From the NCBI GenBank assembly GCA_002501285.1, contig DLSG01000049.1, forward strand, positions 1-9,645: 9,645 nucleotides of DNA. The letters run 5' to 3'. A program made the translations under genes and the position numbers. This document shows, piece by piece, positions 1 to 5,550 of the stretch; within the stretch, counting starts at the first letter, position 1; the number at the start of each line of letters is the position of its first letter. The DNA is from Christensenella sp. UBA7868 (GTDB lineage Bacteria > Bacillota > Clostridia > Christensenellales > UBA1242). Under the pieces are notes generated by a model. The model searched no databases and was not told where the DNA came from. It was given only the letters and a program-made list of their open reading frames with translations.

Positions 1-37
1 TGTAAGGCAGATGCTCTACCAACTGAGCTAAGCTTCC
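1..37 (-). tRNA. tRNA-Val(UAC), 5' part only (cut by window edge)
   Basis: Read on the minus strand, the segment begins with a 7-nt acceptor strand (GGAAGCT). It continues with TA, the D-arm GCTC-AGTTGGTA-GAGC, an A, the 5' anticodon stem TCTGC and a loop starting CTTACA. The anticodon UAC (complement of bases 2-4) assigns it to valine. The 3' half, with the variable region, T-arm and CCA end, lies beyond base 1, so end maturity cannot be judged. It may be the first gene of a tRNA cluster continuing to the left. A near-consensus promoter lies just upstream (65-93). Confidence 0.93.
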
Positions 38-64
38 ACATCTATGTCATTCAAAGACTTTGAT

Positions 65-93
65 AGTATAAATCAATTAAAACAAAATGTCAA
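65..93 (-). promoter_or_regulatory. Sigma-70/SigA-type promoter of tRNA-Val
   Basis: On the minus strand a perfect -35 TTGACA (88-93) is followed, after a 17-bp spacer, by -10 TATACT (65-70, 5 of 6). The predicted start near base 58 leaves a leader of about 20 nt before the tRNA 5' end at 37, which RNase P would remove. It is one of the strongest promoter matches in the window, as expected for a stable-RNA gene. Confidence 0.85.
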
Positions 94-243
94 TGATTTT
101 TTACAAATTTTTTAAAAATTTTTTATTTTTTTTAATTTTCATTTTTTAGGCAAAAAATTATTAAACTAAAATATTAAAATACTTAATTTTTTTATTGCTT
201 TTGCAATTAATCAAATAATATTTAAACAAATTACTCAAAAGTC
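94..243. other. AT-rich spacer between two divergent tRNA promoters
   Basis: This stretch separates the divergent tRNA-Val and tRNA-His promoters. It is almost pure A/T with homopolymer T runs. I see no open reading frame with a ribosome binding site, no tRNA or riboswitch-like fold, and no repeat beyond simple A/T tracts. The A/T tracts could act as UP-element-like sequences for either promoter, but nothing in the sequence proves this. Confidence 0.5.
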
Positions 244-272
244 TTGACAAACAAAACCAATTTGTGTAAAAT
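244..272 (+). promoter_or_regulatory. Sigma-70/SigA-type promoter of tRNA-His
   Basis: Perfect -35 TTGACA (244-249), 17-bp spacer, and -10 TAAAAT (267-272, 5 of 6). The predicted start near 279 is only about 6 nt before the tRNA, so the primary transcript has a very short leader. Confidence 0.85.
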
Positions 273-284
273 TGTTTTTGACTT

Positions 285-362
285 GGTGGGATTAGCTCAG
301 TTGGTTAGAGCGCTGGTTTGTGGCACCAGAGGTCATCGGTTCGAATCCGATATTTCACCCCA
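285..362 (+). tRNA. tRNA-His(GUG), complete with encoded G-1 and CCA
   Basis: A full cloverleaf is readable. The acceptor is GTGGGAT (286-292) with ATTTCAC (352-358), including two G-U pairs. The D-arm stems are GCTC (295-298) and GAGC (308-311). The anticodon stems CTGGT/ACCAG (313-317/325-329) enclose the loop TTGTGGC, with anticodon GTG at 320-322. The T-arm stems ATCGG/CCGAT (335-339/347-351) enclose TTCGAAT. Two histidine identity marks are encoded: the extra 5' G (G-1, base 285) and the discriminator C73 (base 359) that pairs with it. CCA is encoded at 360-362. Confidence 0.97.
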
Positions 363-364
363 GC

Positions 365-395
365 AAAAAGGCTTGATTTTCAAGCCTTTTTTTTG
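365..395 (+). terminator. Intrinsic terminator of tRNA-His
   Basis: The hairpin stem AAGGCTTGA/TCAAGCCTT (368-376/380-388) has a 3-nt TTT loop and is extended by A-T pairs at its base. A run of Ts follows to 394. It begins 3 nt after the CCA end. Because the 5' arm is preceded by an A run, it may also stop minus-strand transcription arriving from the collagen-like gene, for which I see no other terminator. Confidence 0.9.
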
Positions 396-562
396 TTATA
401 AAATTAAAAACACAACAACAACTTAAAACTAAAACTTTTACAATAACCTATTTAACTATTAAGTTAAAATTTGCAAATATGAATAAATTAAAATTTTAAA
501 TAGTTTTATATATTTTTCAAAAATTAAAAGTTTCTGCTTTAAATAAATCATTTAGGTTATTT

Positions 563-1909
563 TTAATAAATTTTTGTAATTACAATTGAAAGCATTGGAA
601 CAGCAAAATATGAATGTGAAACAGTTTTTGTTATATCCACGCCATTTATAAAAACGCTTTTTGTATGAACATTTACAAGTTCATAGGTATTTTCTATGTT
701 GTCCACAGTGAATATTCCTTGACCATAAATGTTTTCAGCCGCTTCATTAAAACTCCAAGTGTTTGCCGCAGCCAAAATATTGTCTGTACCAACTTGCCTT
801 AAAGCGATTGCAACGAAATCAGTTGAAGCATCAAAATCAGCGCCTGTCTTTTTTGTGTATGCATTAACAGTAAAAGTGACTTTGTATGTGCCTGTTTGGT
901 TCACTTTGAAAATATTTTCAACATTATCAAGAGAAACAATATTACCCTTATCTAGTTCACATCTCCAAAGTGGGAGCCTTGCATTTGAGGCAATTTCTTC
1001 TCCGCCAGTTGGAAAAGAGTTGGGGTCAGAATTATAAGATAATATTAATGCCCCCAAAATTTCTTCGGGACCCGTGGCTCCCCTTTCACCTTTTTCACCA
1101 CGCTCTCCTTGTGGTCCCTGCGGACCTGTATCACCAGTCTCTCCCTTTTCGCCGTCTTGTCCTTTCTCGCCAGGGTCACCCTTTTCACCCTTTACACCAG
1201 CAACACCTTTTGGAATATAAAATTTTAAATGATGAATATTGTCTTCAAAGTCATCTAAAACCTGTGCTTGCTCATCGCTTTCAACCGACTCTGCACCGTC
1301 TATTGAAATTAATTCACTCTTTCCTGTTTCTCCAGGTTCGCCTTTTGGTCCTGTGGGCCCCTGTGGACCCGTGTCGCCTTTATCGCCTTTTTCACCTTTC
1401 ACTCCTTGTGGGCCTGGATCTCCTTTCTCTCCCTGTTCTCCTTTCTCTCCAGGCTCCCCCTTTTCTCCTTGTTCACCTTTTTCGCCTGCGGGACCTACTG
1501 GCCCCACATCTCCTGGCAAGCCTTGTATTCCAGGAAGTCCTTGTTCACCCTTCTCTCCTGGATCACCTTTCTCTCCTTTCTCGCCAGAATTTCCGCAAGG
1601 AATACCAAAATCCATAAAATGTTTACCATCTTCAAACCTATCATTAACACAAGCATTTTCTCCTGGGTTTAAAGTTTCAACAATTCCCGCTCTAATAATT
1701 TCTGGATTTCCATTTGCTCCTGTGGCTCCTGTGGCGCCCGTAGCACCAGTTGACCCTGTTGGTCCAGTGGGGCCAGTGGGTCCAATCGGCCCTGTGGGGC
1801 CAGTGGGAGAGTTTAATCTAATATTTTTTGTAATCACTATATTTTCACCTTCTGTCTTACAATTTTTTAATTTGTTTTTACAAAATTTATTACAACATCT
1901 TTTTAGCAT
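563..1909 (-). CDS. Collagen-like (Gly-X-Y) repeat protein with C1q/TNF-like C-terminal domain
   Basis: A 448-residue protein. The start at 1909 is chosen because AAGGAG (1915-1920) lies 5 nt upstream; a longer frame to 1927 would start inside that site. The N-terminus is short and Cys-rich (C5, C6, C10, C17), with no signal peptide, LPXTG motif or transmembrane segment. Three collagen-like blocks follow: about 37-67 (11 triplets, mostly GPT/GAT), 106-196 (31 uninterrupted triplets rich in GEK, GEQ and GDP) and 235-280 (16 triplets). Two 39-residue non-collagen modules (68-106 and 197-235) separate them. Residues 284-448 form a beta-rich globular domain ending in SIVITKIY, like the trimerising C1q/TNF-like heads of BclA-type proteins. 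Such proteins form trimeric stalks on spores, cells or phage tails. Abundant K-G-E/D contacts suit a collagen lacking hydroxyproline. A spore-surface filament is my inference; a phage-type fibre is less likely because no phage genes are nearby. Confidence 0.9.
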   Translation of the reverse strand: MLKRCCNKFCKNKLKNCKTEGENIVITKNIRLNSPTGPTGPIGPTGPTGPTGSTGATGATGATGANGNPEIIRAGIVETLNPGENACVNDRFEDGKHFMDFGIPCGNSGEKGEKGDPGEKGEQGLPGIQGLPGDVGPVGPAGEKGEQGEKGEPGEKGEQGEKGDPGPQGVKGEKGDKGDTGPQGPTGPKGEPGETGKSELISIDGAESVESDEQAQVLDDFEDNIHHLKFYIPKGVAGVKGEKGDPGEKGQDGEKGETGDTGPQGPQGERGEKGERGATGPEEILGALILSYNSDPNSFPTGGEEIASNARLPLWRCELDKGNIVSLDNVENIFKVNQTGTYKVTFTVNAYTKKTGADFDASTDFVAIALRQVGTDNILAAANTWSFNEAAENIYGQGIFTVDNIENTYELVNVHTKSVFINGVDITKTVSHSYFAVPMLSIVITKIY

Positions 1910-1938
1910 AGTTTCTCCTTTATGCAAATTTATAATTT

Positions 1939-1968
1939 ATTATATAAAAAATAAGAGAATATTGTTAA
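1939..1968 (-). promoter_or_regulatory. Promoter of the collagen-like gene
   Basis: On the minus strand, -35 TTAACA (1963-1968, 5 of 6), an 18-bp spacer and a perfect -10 TATAAT (1939-1944). The predicted start near 1932 gives a leader of about 22 nt that includes AAGGAG. The -35 lies in and beside the loop of the hairpin proposed as terminator of the upstream gene. No clear SigE/SigG/SigK-type element was recognised, though such elements are degenerate and hard to exclude in this A/T background. Confidence 0.6.
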
Positions 1969-1981
1969 TTTCAATATCTCT
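1946..1981 (-). terminator. Probable intrinsic terminator after the HAM1-family gene
   Basis: Read on the minus strand, AGAG-ATATTG (1981-1972) pairs with CAATAT-T-CTCT (1964-1954), giving 10 bp with one bulged base and a 7-nt loop. It is followed by TA and a run of six Ts (1951-1946). It lies about 50 nt past the stop codon of the HAM1-family gene. The stem is AT-rich, so efficiency may be modest, and it overlaps the promoter of the next gene. Confidence 0.55.
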
Positions 1982-2029
1982 TAAATGCTACCAAATTTCT
2001 GTAACTAATTTTTTAATTTCAACTTTAAA

Positions 2030-2962
2030 TTATTTGGCAAATATCTCTTTAATAAATAATTTTTGGTCTTCCATAACTTTCTTTTCACGTTTAGTTTTCT
2101 CTTCAAATGTCATTTCTGATTCATATTTATTTGTTTCTTTATCAAAACTTAACGATGATAACGGAAAACCTTTATTTAAAACTTTGCTTGGAGTGCTAAT
2201 AAAATGATGGATAGGTTTAAATTCTTTTGTGTGAATATTTCCATCATAATCAATTAAAGATAAAGCCACATTGAAATGCCCGTCACTTTCCCCACCAACT
2301 TCGTTTAATTTTTGAATATAGACATTCAAAAGTTCTTGATCCGTAAGTTCTTTTCCATGAAATCTTCTAACAAGCACTCCTGGCTGGTCATCTTTGCTAA
2401 ATTTATCAATTATAAGCCCACTATCATTACTAAAAACTGGCAGTCCTGTTATTTTATGATATGCTTTTGCTTTAATAATGGCATTTTCGGCTTCGGTTTC
2501 ACCCGTTTCTTCAATTTTTTCGTCAATTCCAATTTCCAGTAAAGAAGTAACTTCAATATTTAGTTCATCAAACATCTGTTTATAAACAGAAATTTTCCCT
2601 GGATTTGTTGACGCTATTAAAACTTTTTGTTTTTTGCTTAAAATTTCACCATTTTTTATCGCCCAAATTTCAGCAAACTTATTTTCTAAAACAATATGTG
2701 ATTTTTCATCAAATTTAATTAAAACAAATTTTGGTTTAATATTACTTAAATTTTCAAACAGTTTATCAAAATTTTTATCTTCTATCCCCTGCACGATTAT
2801 TTGATTAGTATTTTCAAATGTTTGTGAAATGTTTTTTAAAAAATTTTCTAAACAATCTAAATTTTTATCAAATTCTAATACCTCTATCCCAACCAAATTT
2901 GTTTTTTCTAAATTAAATTTATTTTTATCATTTTCTCCACTTAATATATAAATAGTTTTCAT
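2030..2962 (-). CDS. HAM1/RdgB-family non-canonical NTP pyrophosphatase with extra N-terminal domain
   Basis: A 310-residue protein; the family is normally about 190-210. The start at 2962 is supported by AGAGG about 7 nt upstream. Residues 113-310 form the HAM1 domain: the phosphate-binding motif ASTNPGK (117-123), the helix GETEAENAIIKAKAY (154-168), the SNDSGL motif (178-183) and PGV..RRFHG (194-203). Classical members hydrolyse ITP, dITP and XTP to monophosphates, cleansing the nucleotide pool. Unusual points: the usual DDSGL reads NDSGL, the FGYDP motif is replaced by GFPLSSLSFD (265-274), and the C-terminal SHR is missing, replaced by a Lys/Arg-rich TKREKK stretch (290-295). The HAM1 fold is secure; its substrate is not. 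The first 112 residues (alternating short hydrophobic strands and Lys/Asn-rich helices) match nothing I recognise. It may be a regulatory or degenerate Rossmann-like domain. Confidence 0.85.
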   Translation of the reverse strand: MKTIYILSGENDKNKFNLEKTNLVGIEVLEFDKNLDCLENFLKNISQTFENTNQIIVQGIEDKNFDKLFENLSNIKPKFVLIKFDEKSHIVLENKFAEIWAIKNGEILSKKQKVLIASTNPGKISVYKQMFDELNIEVTSLLEIGIDEKIEETGETEAENAIIKAKAYHKITGLPVFSNDSGLIIDKFSKDDQPGVLVRRFHGKELTDQELLNVYIQKLNEVGGESDGHFNVALSLIDYDGNIHTKEFKPIHHFISTPSKVLNKGFPLSSLSFDKETNKYESEMTFEEKTKREKKVMEDQKLFIKEIFAK

Positions 2963-3004
2963 ATAATTACCTCTAATTTTTCTCTTTTGATTTATTTTAG
3001 ATAA

Positions 3005-3013
3005 ATTATATCA
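3005..3013 (-). promoter_or_regulatory. Extended -10 promoter of the HAM1-family gene
   Basis: On the minus strand TGA-TATAAT gives a perfect -10 (3005-3010) with the TGn extension (3011-3013). The -35 region is weak (TTAAAA-like), as is common with extended -10 promoters. The start near 2998 gives a leader of about 36 nt. Confidence 0.6.
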
Positions 3014-3051
3014 CAAAAAATAAAAGGTTTTAATAAAACTTTTAAAATTTT

Positions 3052-3080
3052 TAAACAATTTTCACACAATTTATTATATT
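3052..3080 (+). promoter_or_regulatory. Possible promoter of the DUF11 gene
   Basis: -10 TATATT (3075-3080, 5 of 6) with a poor -35 TAAACA (3052-3057, 4 of 6) at 17 bp. The surrounding sequence is almost entirely A/T, so chance matches are easy. An alternative sigma factor cannot be excluded. Confidence 0.35.
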
Positions 3081-3106
3081 AAAATAAACTGATAATGGAG
3101 GGGTTT

Positions 3107-3868
3107 ATGGCAGTTTCAAACAAAGCACTTTTACAATCTAAAATAACAGAAGGGACAGAAGAAGTTGTTGTTTCAAATCAAAGTAATGTTCACATCGCAA
3201 ATAATGTTGATAGTGACATAATAATAATTAGAGGTGCCCCTAAAAACTGGGTTTTACCAAAAGAAACTATTAAAATTGATTTAACAATAACTAATAATAT
3301 GAACCAAAATATTGAAGATTTAATCATTACAGACACACTCCCTAGTGGCGTAACTTTTGTTGAAAAATCTTTAAAGGTTGGAAGTCAAGAATATCCCGAT
3401 TTAGACCCAACAATCGGATTTACTTTACCTGTTACTATTGGTGCTATGGGTGGCGAAATGGTACTTACCTACGATGTCCTAATTGATGAATATCCAAACA
3501 TTGACGAATTTAAAAGCGTGTCTAAAATCAATTTCGACCTAGAAGGAAACTCGTATGAACTGCTGTCTAACGAATTAAACTTAAAAGTTGTAAACAACGA
3601 TATTGTTTTGCTTAAAACTGCAAATACTAATGTTGTAAAAACTGGTGATGAAATTTTATATACCATTACTATTGAAAATTCGGGTTCAATCACCAACACA
3701 AATTTAGTTTTTTCCGACCCTATTCCCGCTGGCACAACTTTTGTTGAAAACAGTGTTACAATAGATGGTGAAGCAAAAGAAAATTTAAACCCAGAAACAG
3801 GCTTTAACTTAAACGATCTTGCTCCTAACGCATCAACAATTATAACATTTAAAGTTACTGTAAATTAA
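3107..3868 (+). CDS. DUF11-repeat protein (two tandem Ig-like units), likely structural
   Basis: A 253-residue protein. The start at 3107 is chosen because GGAGGGG (3097-3103) sits 3 nt before it; the alternative ATG at 3095 overlaps that site. There is no signal peptide, transmembrane segment, sorting signal or cysteine. Two DUF11 (PF01345) units are visible: about 50-125, with a Thr/Asn-rich strand and TDTLPSGVTFVEKS (75-88), and about 166-253, with YTITIENSG (185-193) and SDPIPAGTTFVENS (203-216). Each is preceded by a similar strand ending in a Ser-Asn pair (SNQSNV, LLSNEL). The protein stops directly after the last strand of unit two. DUF11 domains are beta-sandwich building blocks of large surface proteins; small leaderless versions occur in spore-forming Firmicutes. 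An envelope or spore-coat role is inferred. It is divergent from the HAM1-family gene and monocistronic, with a terminator at 3976-4002. Confidence 0.85.
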   Translation: MAVSNKALLQSKITEGTEEVVVSNQSNVHIANNVDSDIIIIRGAPKNWVLPKETIKIDLTITNNMNQNIEDLIITDTLPSGVTFVEKSLKVGSQEYPDLDPTIGFTLPVTIGAMGGEMVLTYDVLIDEYPNIDEFKSVSKINFDLEGNSYELLSNELNLKVVNNDIVLLKTANTNVVKTGDEILYTITIENSGSITNTNLVFSDPIPAGTTFVENSVTIDGEAKENLNPETGFNLNDLAPNASTIITFKVTVN

Positions 3869-3975
3869 AATTAATGCAAATAAAATAAAAGATTAAAATA
3901 AAAATTTATTATAAAATAAGCAATCTATTAGCAATAAAAATTTTGAAAAAACCATATAAAATATTGTTAAAATTA

Positions 3976-4004
3976 AAAAAGGCTTTTGAATAAAGCCTTT
4001 TTAT
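3976..4004 (+). terminator. Intrinsic terminator after the DUF11 gene
   Basis: AAAAAGGCTTT (3976-3986) pairs with AAAGCCTTTTT (3992-4002) around a TGAAT loop, giving an 11-bp stem with a GGC/GCC core followed by TATTTTG. It lies about 108 nt past the stop. The A run before the stem makes it potentially bidirectional. It separates the DUF11 transcript from the HD hydrolase gene. Confidence 0.8.
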
Positions 4005-4024
4005 TTTGTGTAAATCTTTGTTTA

Positions 4025-4033
4025 TGATATTAT
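4025..4033 (+). promoter_or_regulatory. Extended -10 promoter of the HD hydrolase gene
   Basis: TGA-TATTAT (TGn at 4025-4027, -10 at 4028-4033, 5 of 6). A partial -35 TTGTGT (4006-4011) lies 16 bp upstream of the -10. The start near 4040 leaves a very short leader that just includes the ribosome binding site AGGAG (4042-4046). Confidence 0.5.
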
Positions 4034-4054
4034 ATTTATATAGGAGAATGTAAT

Positions 4055-4588
4055 ATGTGGGACGAAAAATTAATTGAAAAAGCCTTATTTTTTGCATTAA
4101 AAGCACACAAAAATCAAAAAATGGTTTATCCCGAAGATATTCCATACAGCGGTCATTTTGTAAGCGTATTTTTTAATGTAATAAATATTTGCGGAAAAGA
4201 AGAAAATTTAGATTTTAATTTATTAGGTTGCTGTGCCCTTCTTCACGACACTATTGAAGACACCAGTGTAACTTATGATGATATTTTAAAAGAATTTGGA
4301 AAACCTGTTGCTGACGGCGTTTTAGCACTTTCTAAAAATGAAAATATACCTCATGAAAAAAGAATTGAAGATGCTTTAATCCGAATTAAAAAAATGCCAA
4401 AGGAAGTTTGGATTGTAAAAATGGCTGACCGACTATTTAATTTGCGTGATAAAGTTCCTTTTTGGTCAAAAGAAAAACAAGATGCTTATTTGCTTGATGC
4501 CGAAAAAATTTATAATAGTTTGTCTAGTGCCAGCGATTTAATGGCTAATTCTTTAAAAACCGCTATTGAAAATTTTAGAAATATGTAA
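4055..4588 (+). CDS. Stand-alone HD-domain hydrolase, SpoT/MESH1-like (probable (p)ppGpp hydrolase)
   Basis: A 177-residue protein, about the size of MESH1-type small alarmone hydrolases. AGGAG lies 8 nt before the ATG. The RelA/SpoT hydrolase motifs are in order: AxKAHKNQ (14-21), PYSGH with metal ligand H34, LLHDTIEDT (62-70) with metal ligands H64/D65 and catalytic-type E68/D69, and VKMADRLFNL (121-130) with metal ligand D125. Enzymes with this set remove the 3'-diphosphate from (p)ppGpp using Mn2+, damping the stringent response; MESH1 can also act on NADPH. There is no synthetase, TGS or ACT domain. The usual Arg-rich stretch before the PYxxH motif is replaced by MVYPEDI (23-29), so substrate choice deserves care. 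It has its own promoter and a shared terminator, so it appears monocistronic. The HD fold and metal site are secure; the substrate is inferred. Confidence 0.87.
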   Translation: MWDEKLIEKALFFALKAHKNQKMVYPEDIPYSGHFVSVFFNVINICGKEENLDFNLLGCCALLHDTIEDTSVTYDDILKEFGKPVADGVLALSKNENIPHEKRIEDALIRIKKMPKEVWIVKMADRLFNLRDKVPFWSKEKQDAYLLDAEKIYNSLSSASDLMANSLKTAIENFRNM

Positions 4589-4701
4589 TTTTTTATTTGT
4601 AAATATTATTTTTATATTTTGCTCTCAAAAACAAACCTAAAAATATTTCTTTACATATTAGCATATTAAAAAATTACTATTAATTTTTAAATTTTATCAA
4701 T

Positions 4702-4737
4702 AAAAAAACAACTTTTATTTTTAAAAGTTGTTTTTTT
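4702..4737. terminator. Bidirectional intrinsic terminator between convergent genes
   Basis: AAAAAAACAACTTTT pairs with AAAAGTTGTTTTTTT around an ATTTTT loop (stem about 15 bp, 4702-4716 with 4723-4737). The A run on one side and T run on the other let it serve both the HD hydrolase gene (plus) and the PF06695 gene (minus). The stop codon of the latter at 4739 abuts the stem. Confidence 0.88.
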
Positions 4738-4738
4738 G

Positions 4739-5437
4739 TTAGACACTTCCCTTTTCATTTTTTTTGTTTACGAAATGAACAATTATTTTATAAATTAATA
4801 GAGCCAAAATTAATACTATGAAAATATAAAATAAAATAGTTGAAAAAGCAGGGAAAACGGCACAAATCGTCATAATAATAACACCCGCAAGAATATTTCC
4901 AAGAGTTACTGTTACAATTGAAATTAGTGGATTTAATCCAAGCAATATAGCCAGTGCTGTTCCTGTATAAACTCCTGTTCCAGGAACTGGAATAGCAACA
5001 AATCCAAAAACAATCAAAATCTTTTTCCAAAGAGTTTTTTTGTCATCTTTTTTGTTTTCTAACTGTTTTTCAGTGCTTTCACCACTTTCCGAAGCCACTT
5101 CCCGCTTTTCCCCCGTTTCATCAAATTGAGAAGTTTTCTTTTTTATGCTTGCTGTAAAAAAGTTTATTATAGATTTAAAAAACTTTTTATCTTTTAAAGC
5201 GTTATAAATTGGTTTAAAAATAAATGCTAAAACAACAGTTACAAATGCCCCACCCAAAATTGAGCAAAGGAACGCCTGAAAACTTGTTAAAGCGTGTTCG
5301 CCCCAAAAAGAAGGACTAACGCCAAACGGAATTGCTCCTTTAAGTTCTATTAATGGAATTATTGAAATAATAATCGTGGCAAGAGCCGCATTATCACCAA
5401 ACAAACTCCTTAAAAATTCACCAATTGCCTGTGTCAT
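4739..5437 (-). CDS. PF06695 'small multi-drug export' family membrane protein
   Basis: A 232-residue membrane protein. AGGAG lies 5 nt before the ATG. It carries both family signatures: IPLIELKGAIPFG (27-39) near the N-terminus and AIPVPGTGVYTG (148-159) in the second half. Each sits at the start of a hydrophobic re-entrant-like segment, and the protein ends with a long hydrophobic helix pair (about 185-222). A very hydrophilic Lys/Glu/Ser-rich stretch (about 98-136) separates the halves and is probably a cytoplasmic loop. The family name comes from an early drug-export report and transport is poorly established. Structure-prediction work has grouped the family with DedA/VTT-like re-entrant-loop proteins, some of which move undecaprenyl phosphate across the membrane. 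It is last in the minus-strand run after HAD-UbiA and gtrA, but a good promoter in the 105-nt gap suggests it can be expressed alone. Confidence 0.85.
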   Translation of the reverse strand: MTQAIGEFLRSLFGDNAALATIIISIIPLIELKGAIPFGVSPSFWGEHALTSFQAFLCSILGGAFVTVVLAFIFKPIYNALKDKKFFKSIINFFTASIKKKTSQFDETGEKREVASESGESTEKQLENKKDDKKTLWKKILIVFGFVAIPVPGTGVYTGTALAILLGLNPLISIVTVTLGNILAGVIIMTICAVFPAFSTILFYIFIVLILALLIYKIIVHFVNKKNEKGSV

Positions 5438-5459
5438 AAATTCTCCTAAAAGTATAACA

Positions 5460-5487
5460 ATTATACATAATTTTTTTGATATTTCAA
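5460..5487 (-). promoter_or_regulatory. Promoter of the PF06695 gene
   Basis: On the minus strand, -35 TTGAAA (5482-5487, 5 of 6), a 16-bp spacer and a perfect -10 TATAAT (5460-5465). The start near 5453 leaves a leader of about 16 nt holding AGGAG. Confidence 0.6.
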
Positions 5488-5530
5488 AACATTGTTAATA
5501 ATATTTTTATGTTTCAAAAATAGTTTTTAT

Positions 5531-5550
5531 TAAACTAACATTTTAGTTTA
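5531..5550 (-). other. Short palindrome over the gtrA stop codon
   Basis: A perfect 8-bp inverted repeat TAAACTAA/TTAGTTTA with a 4-nt loop includes the stop codon (5543-5545). On the minus strand it is followed by ATAAAAACTATTTTT rather than an immediate T run. It may be a weak terminator or mRNA-end stabiliser, or chance in A/T-rich DNA. Confidence 0.3.

Noticed and set aside
285..395. tRNA-His as a phage or island attachment site
   Set aside because: I found no duplicate of the tRNA 3' end elsewhere in the window and no integrase gene.
244..426. 60-residue plus-strand frame
   Set aside because: It starts inside the tRNA-His promoter and runs through the tRNA and its terminator.
442..561. 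9-bp inverted repeat AATAACCTA/TAGGTTATT with about 100 bases between arms, plus a TTTAACT/AGTTAAA hairpin at 451-468
   Set aside because: The arms are short and AT-rich with no T run on the side needed to end the collagen-like transcript. Chance pairing is likely in this composition.
970..1672. Other plus-strand frames (215 and 88 residues) and repeated short DNA motifs resembling a repeat array
   Set aside because: The repeats are 9-base multiples encoding Gly-X-Y with no spacers or dyads. They are coding repeats, not CRISPR or satellite DNA, and the frames lack start signals.
563..1909. Collagen-like gene as a prophage tail fibre
   Set aside because: Phage fibres share this architecture, but there are no capsid, tail, integrase or lysis genes nearby and the neighbours are chromosomal housekeeping types. 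The possibility is only lowered, not excluded.
1239..2207. Long plus-strand frame of 322 residues, rich in Pro, Ser and Phe
   Set aside because: It is the antisense shadow of the Gly-X-Y repeats (GGN/CCN codons read backwards), has no ribosome binding site and runs into the antisense of the HAM1-family gene.
3909..4145. 78-residue minus-strand frame
   Set aside because: It overlaps the terminator, promoter and 5' end of the HD hydrolase gene, with no ribosome binding site and no recognisable domain.
4585..4677. 11-bp inverted repeat GTAATTTTTTA/TAAAAAATTAC overlapping the HD hydrolase stop codon
   Set aside because: The arms are 71 bases apart and made mostly of A/T homopolymer, and a much better terminator lies downstream at 4702-4737.
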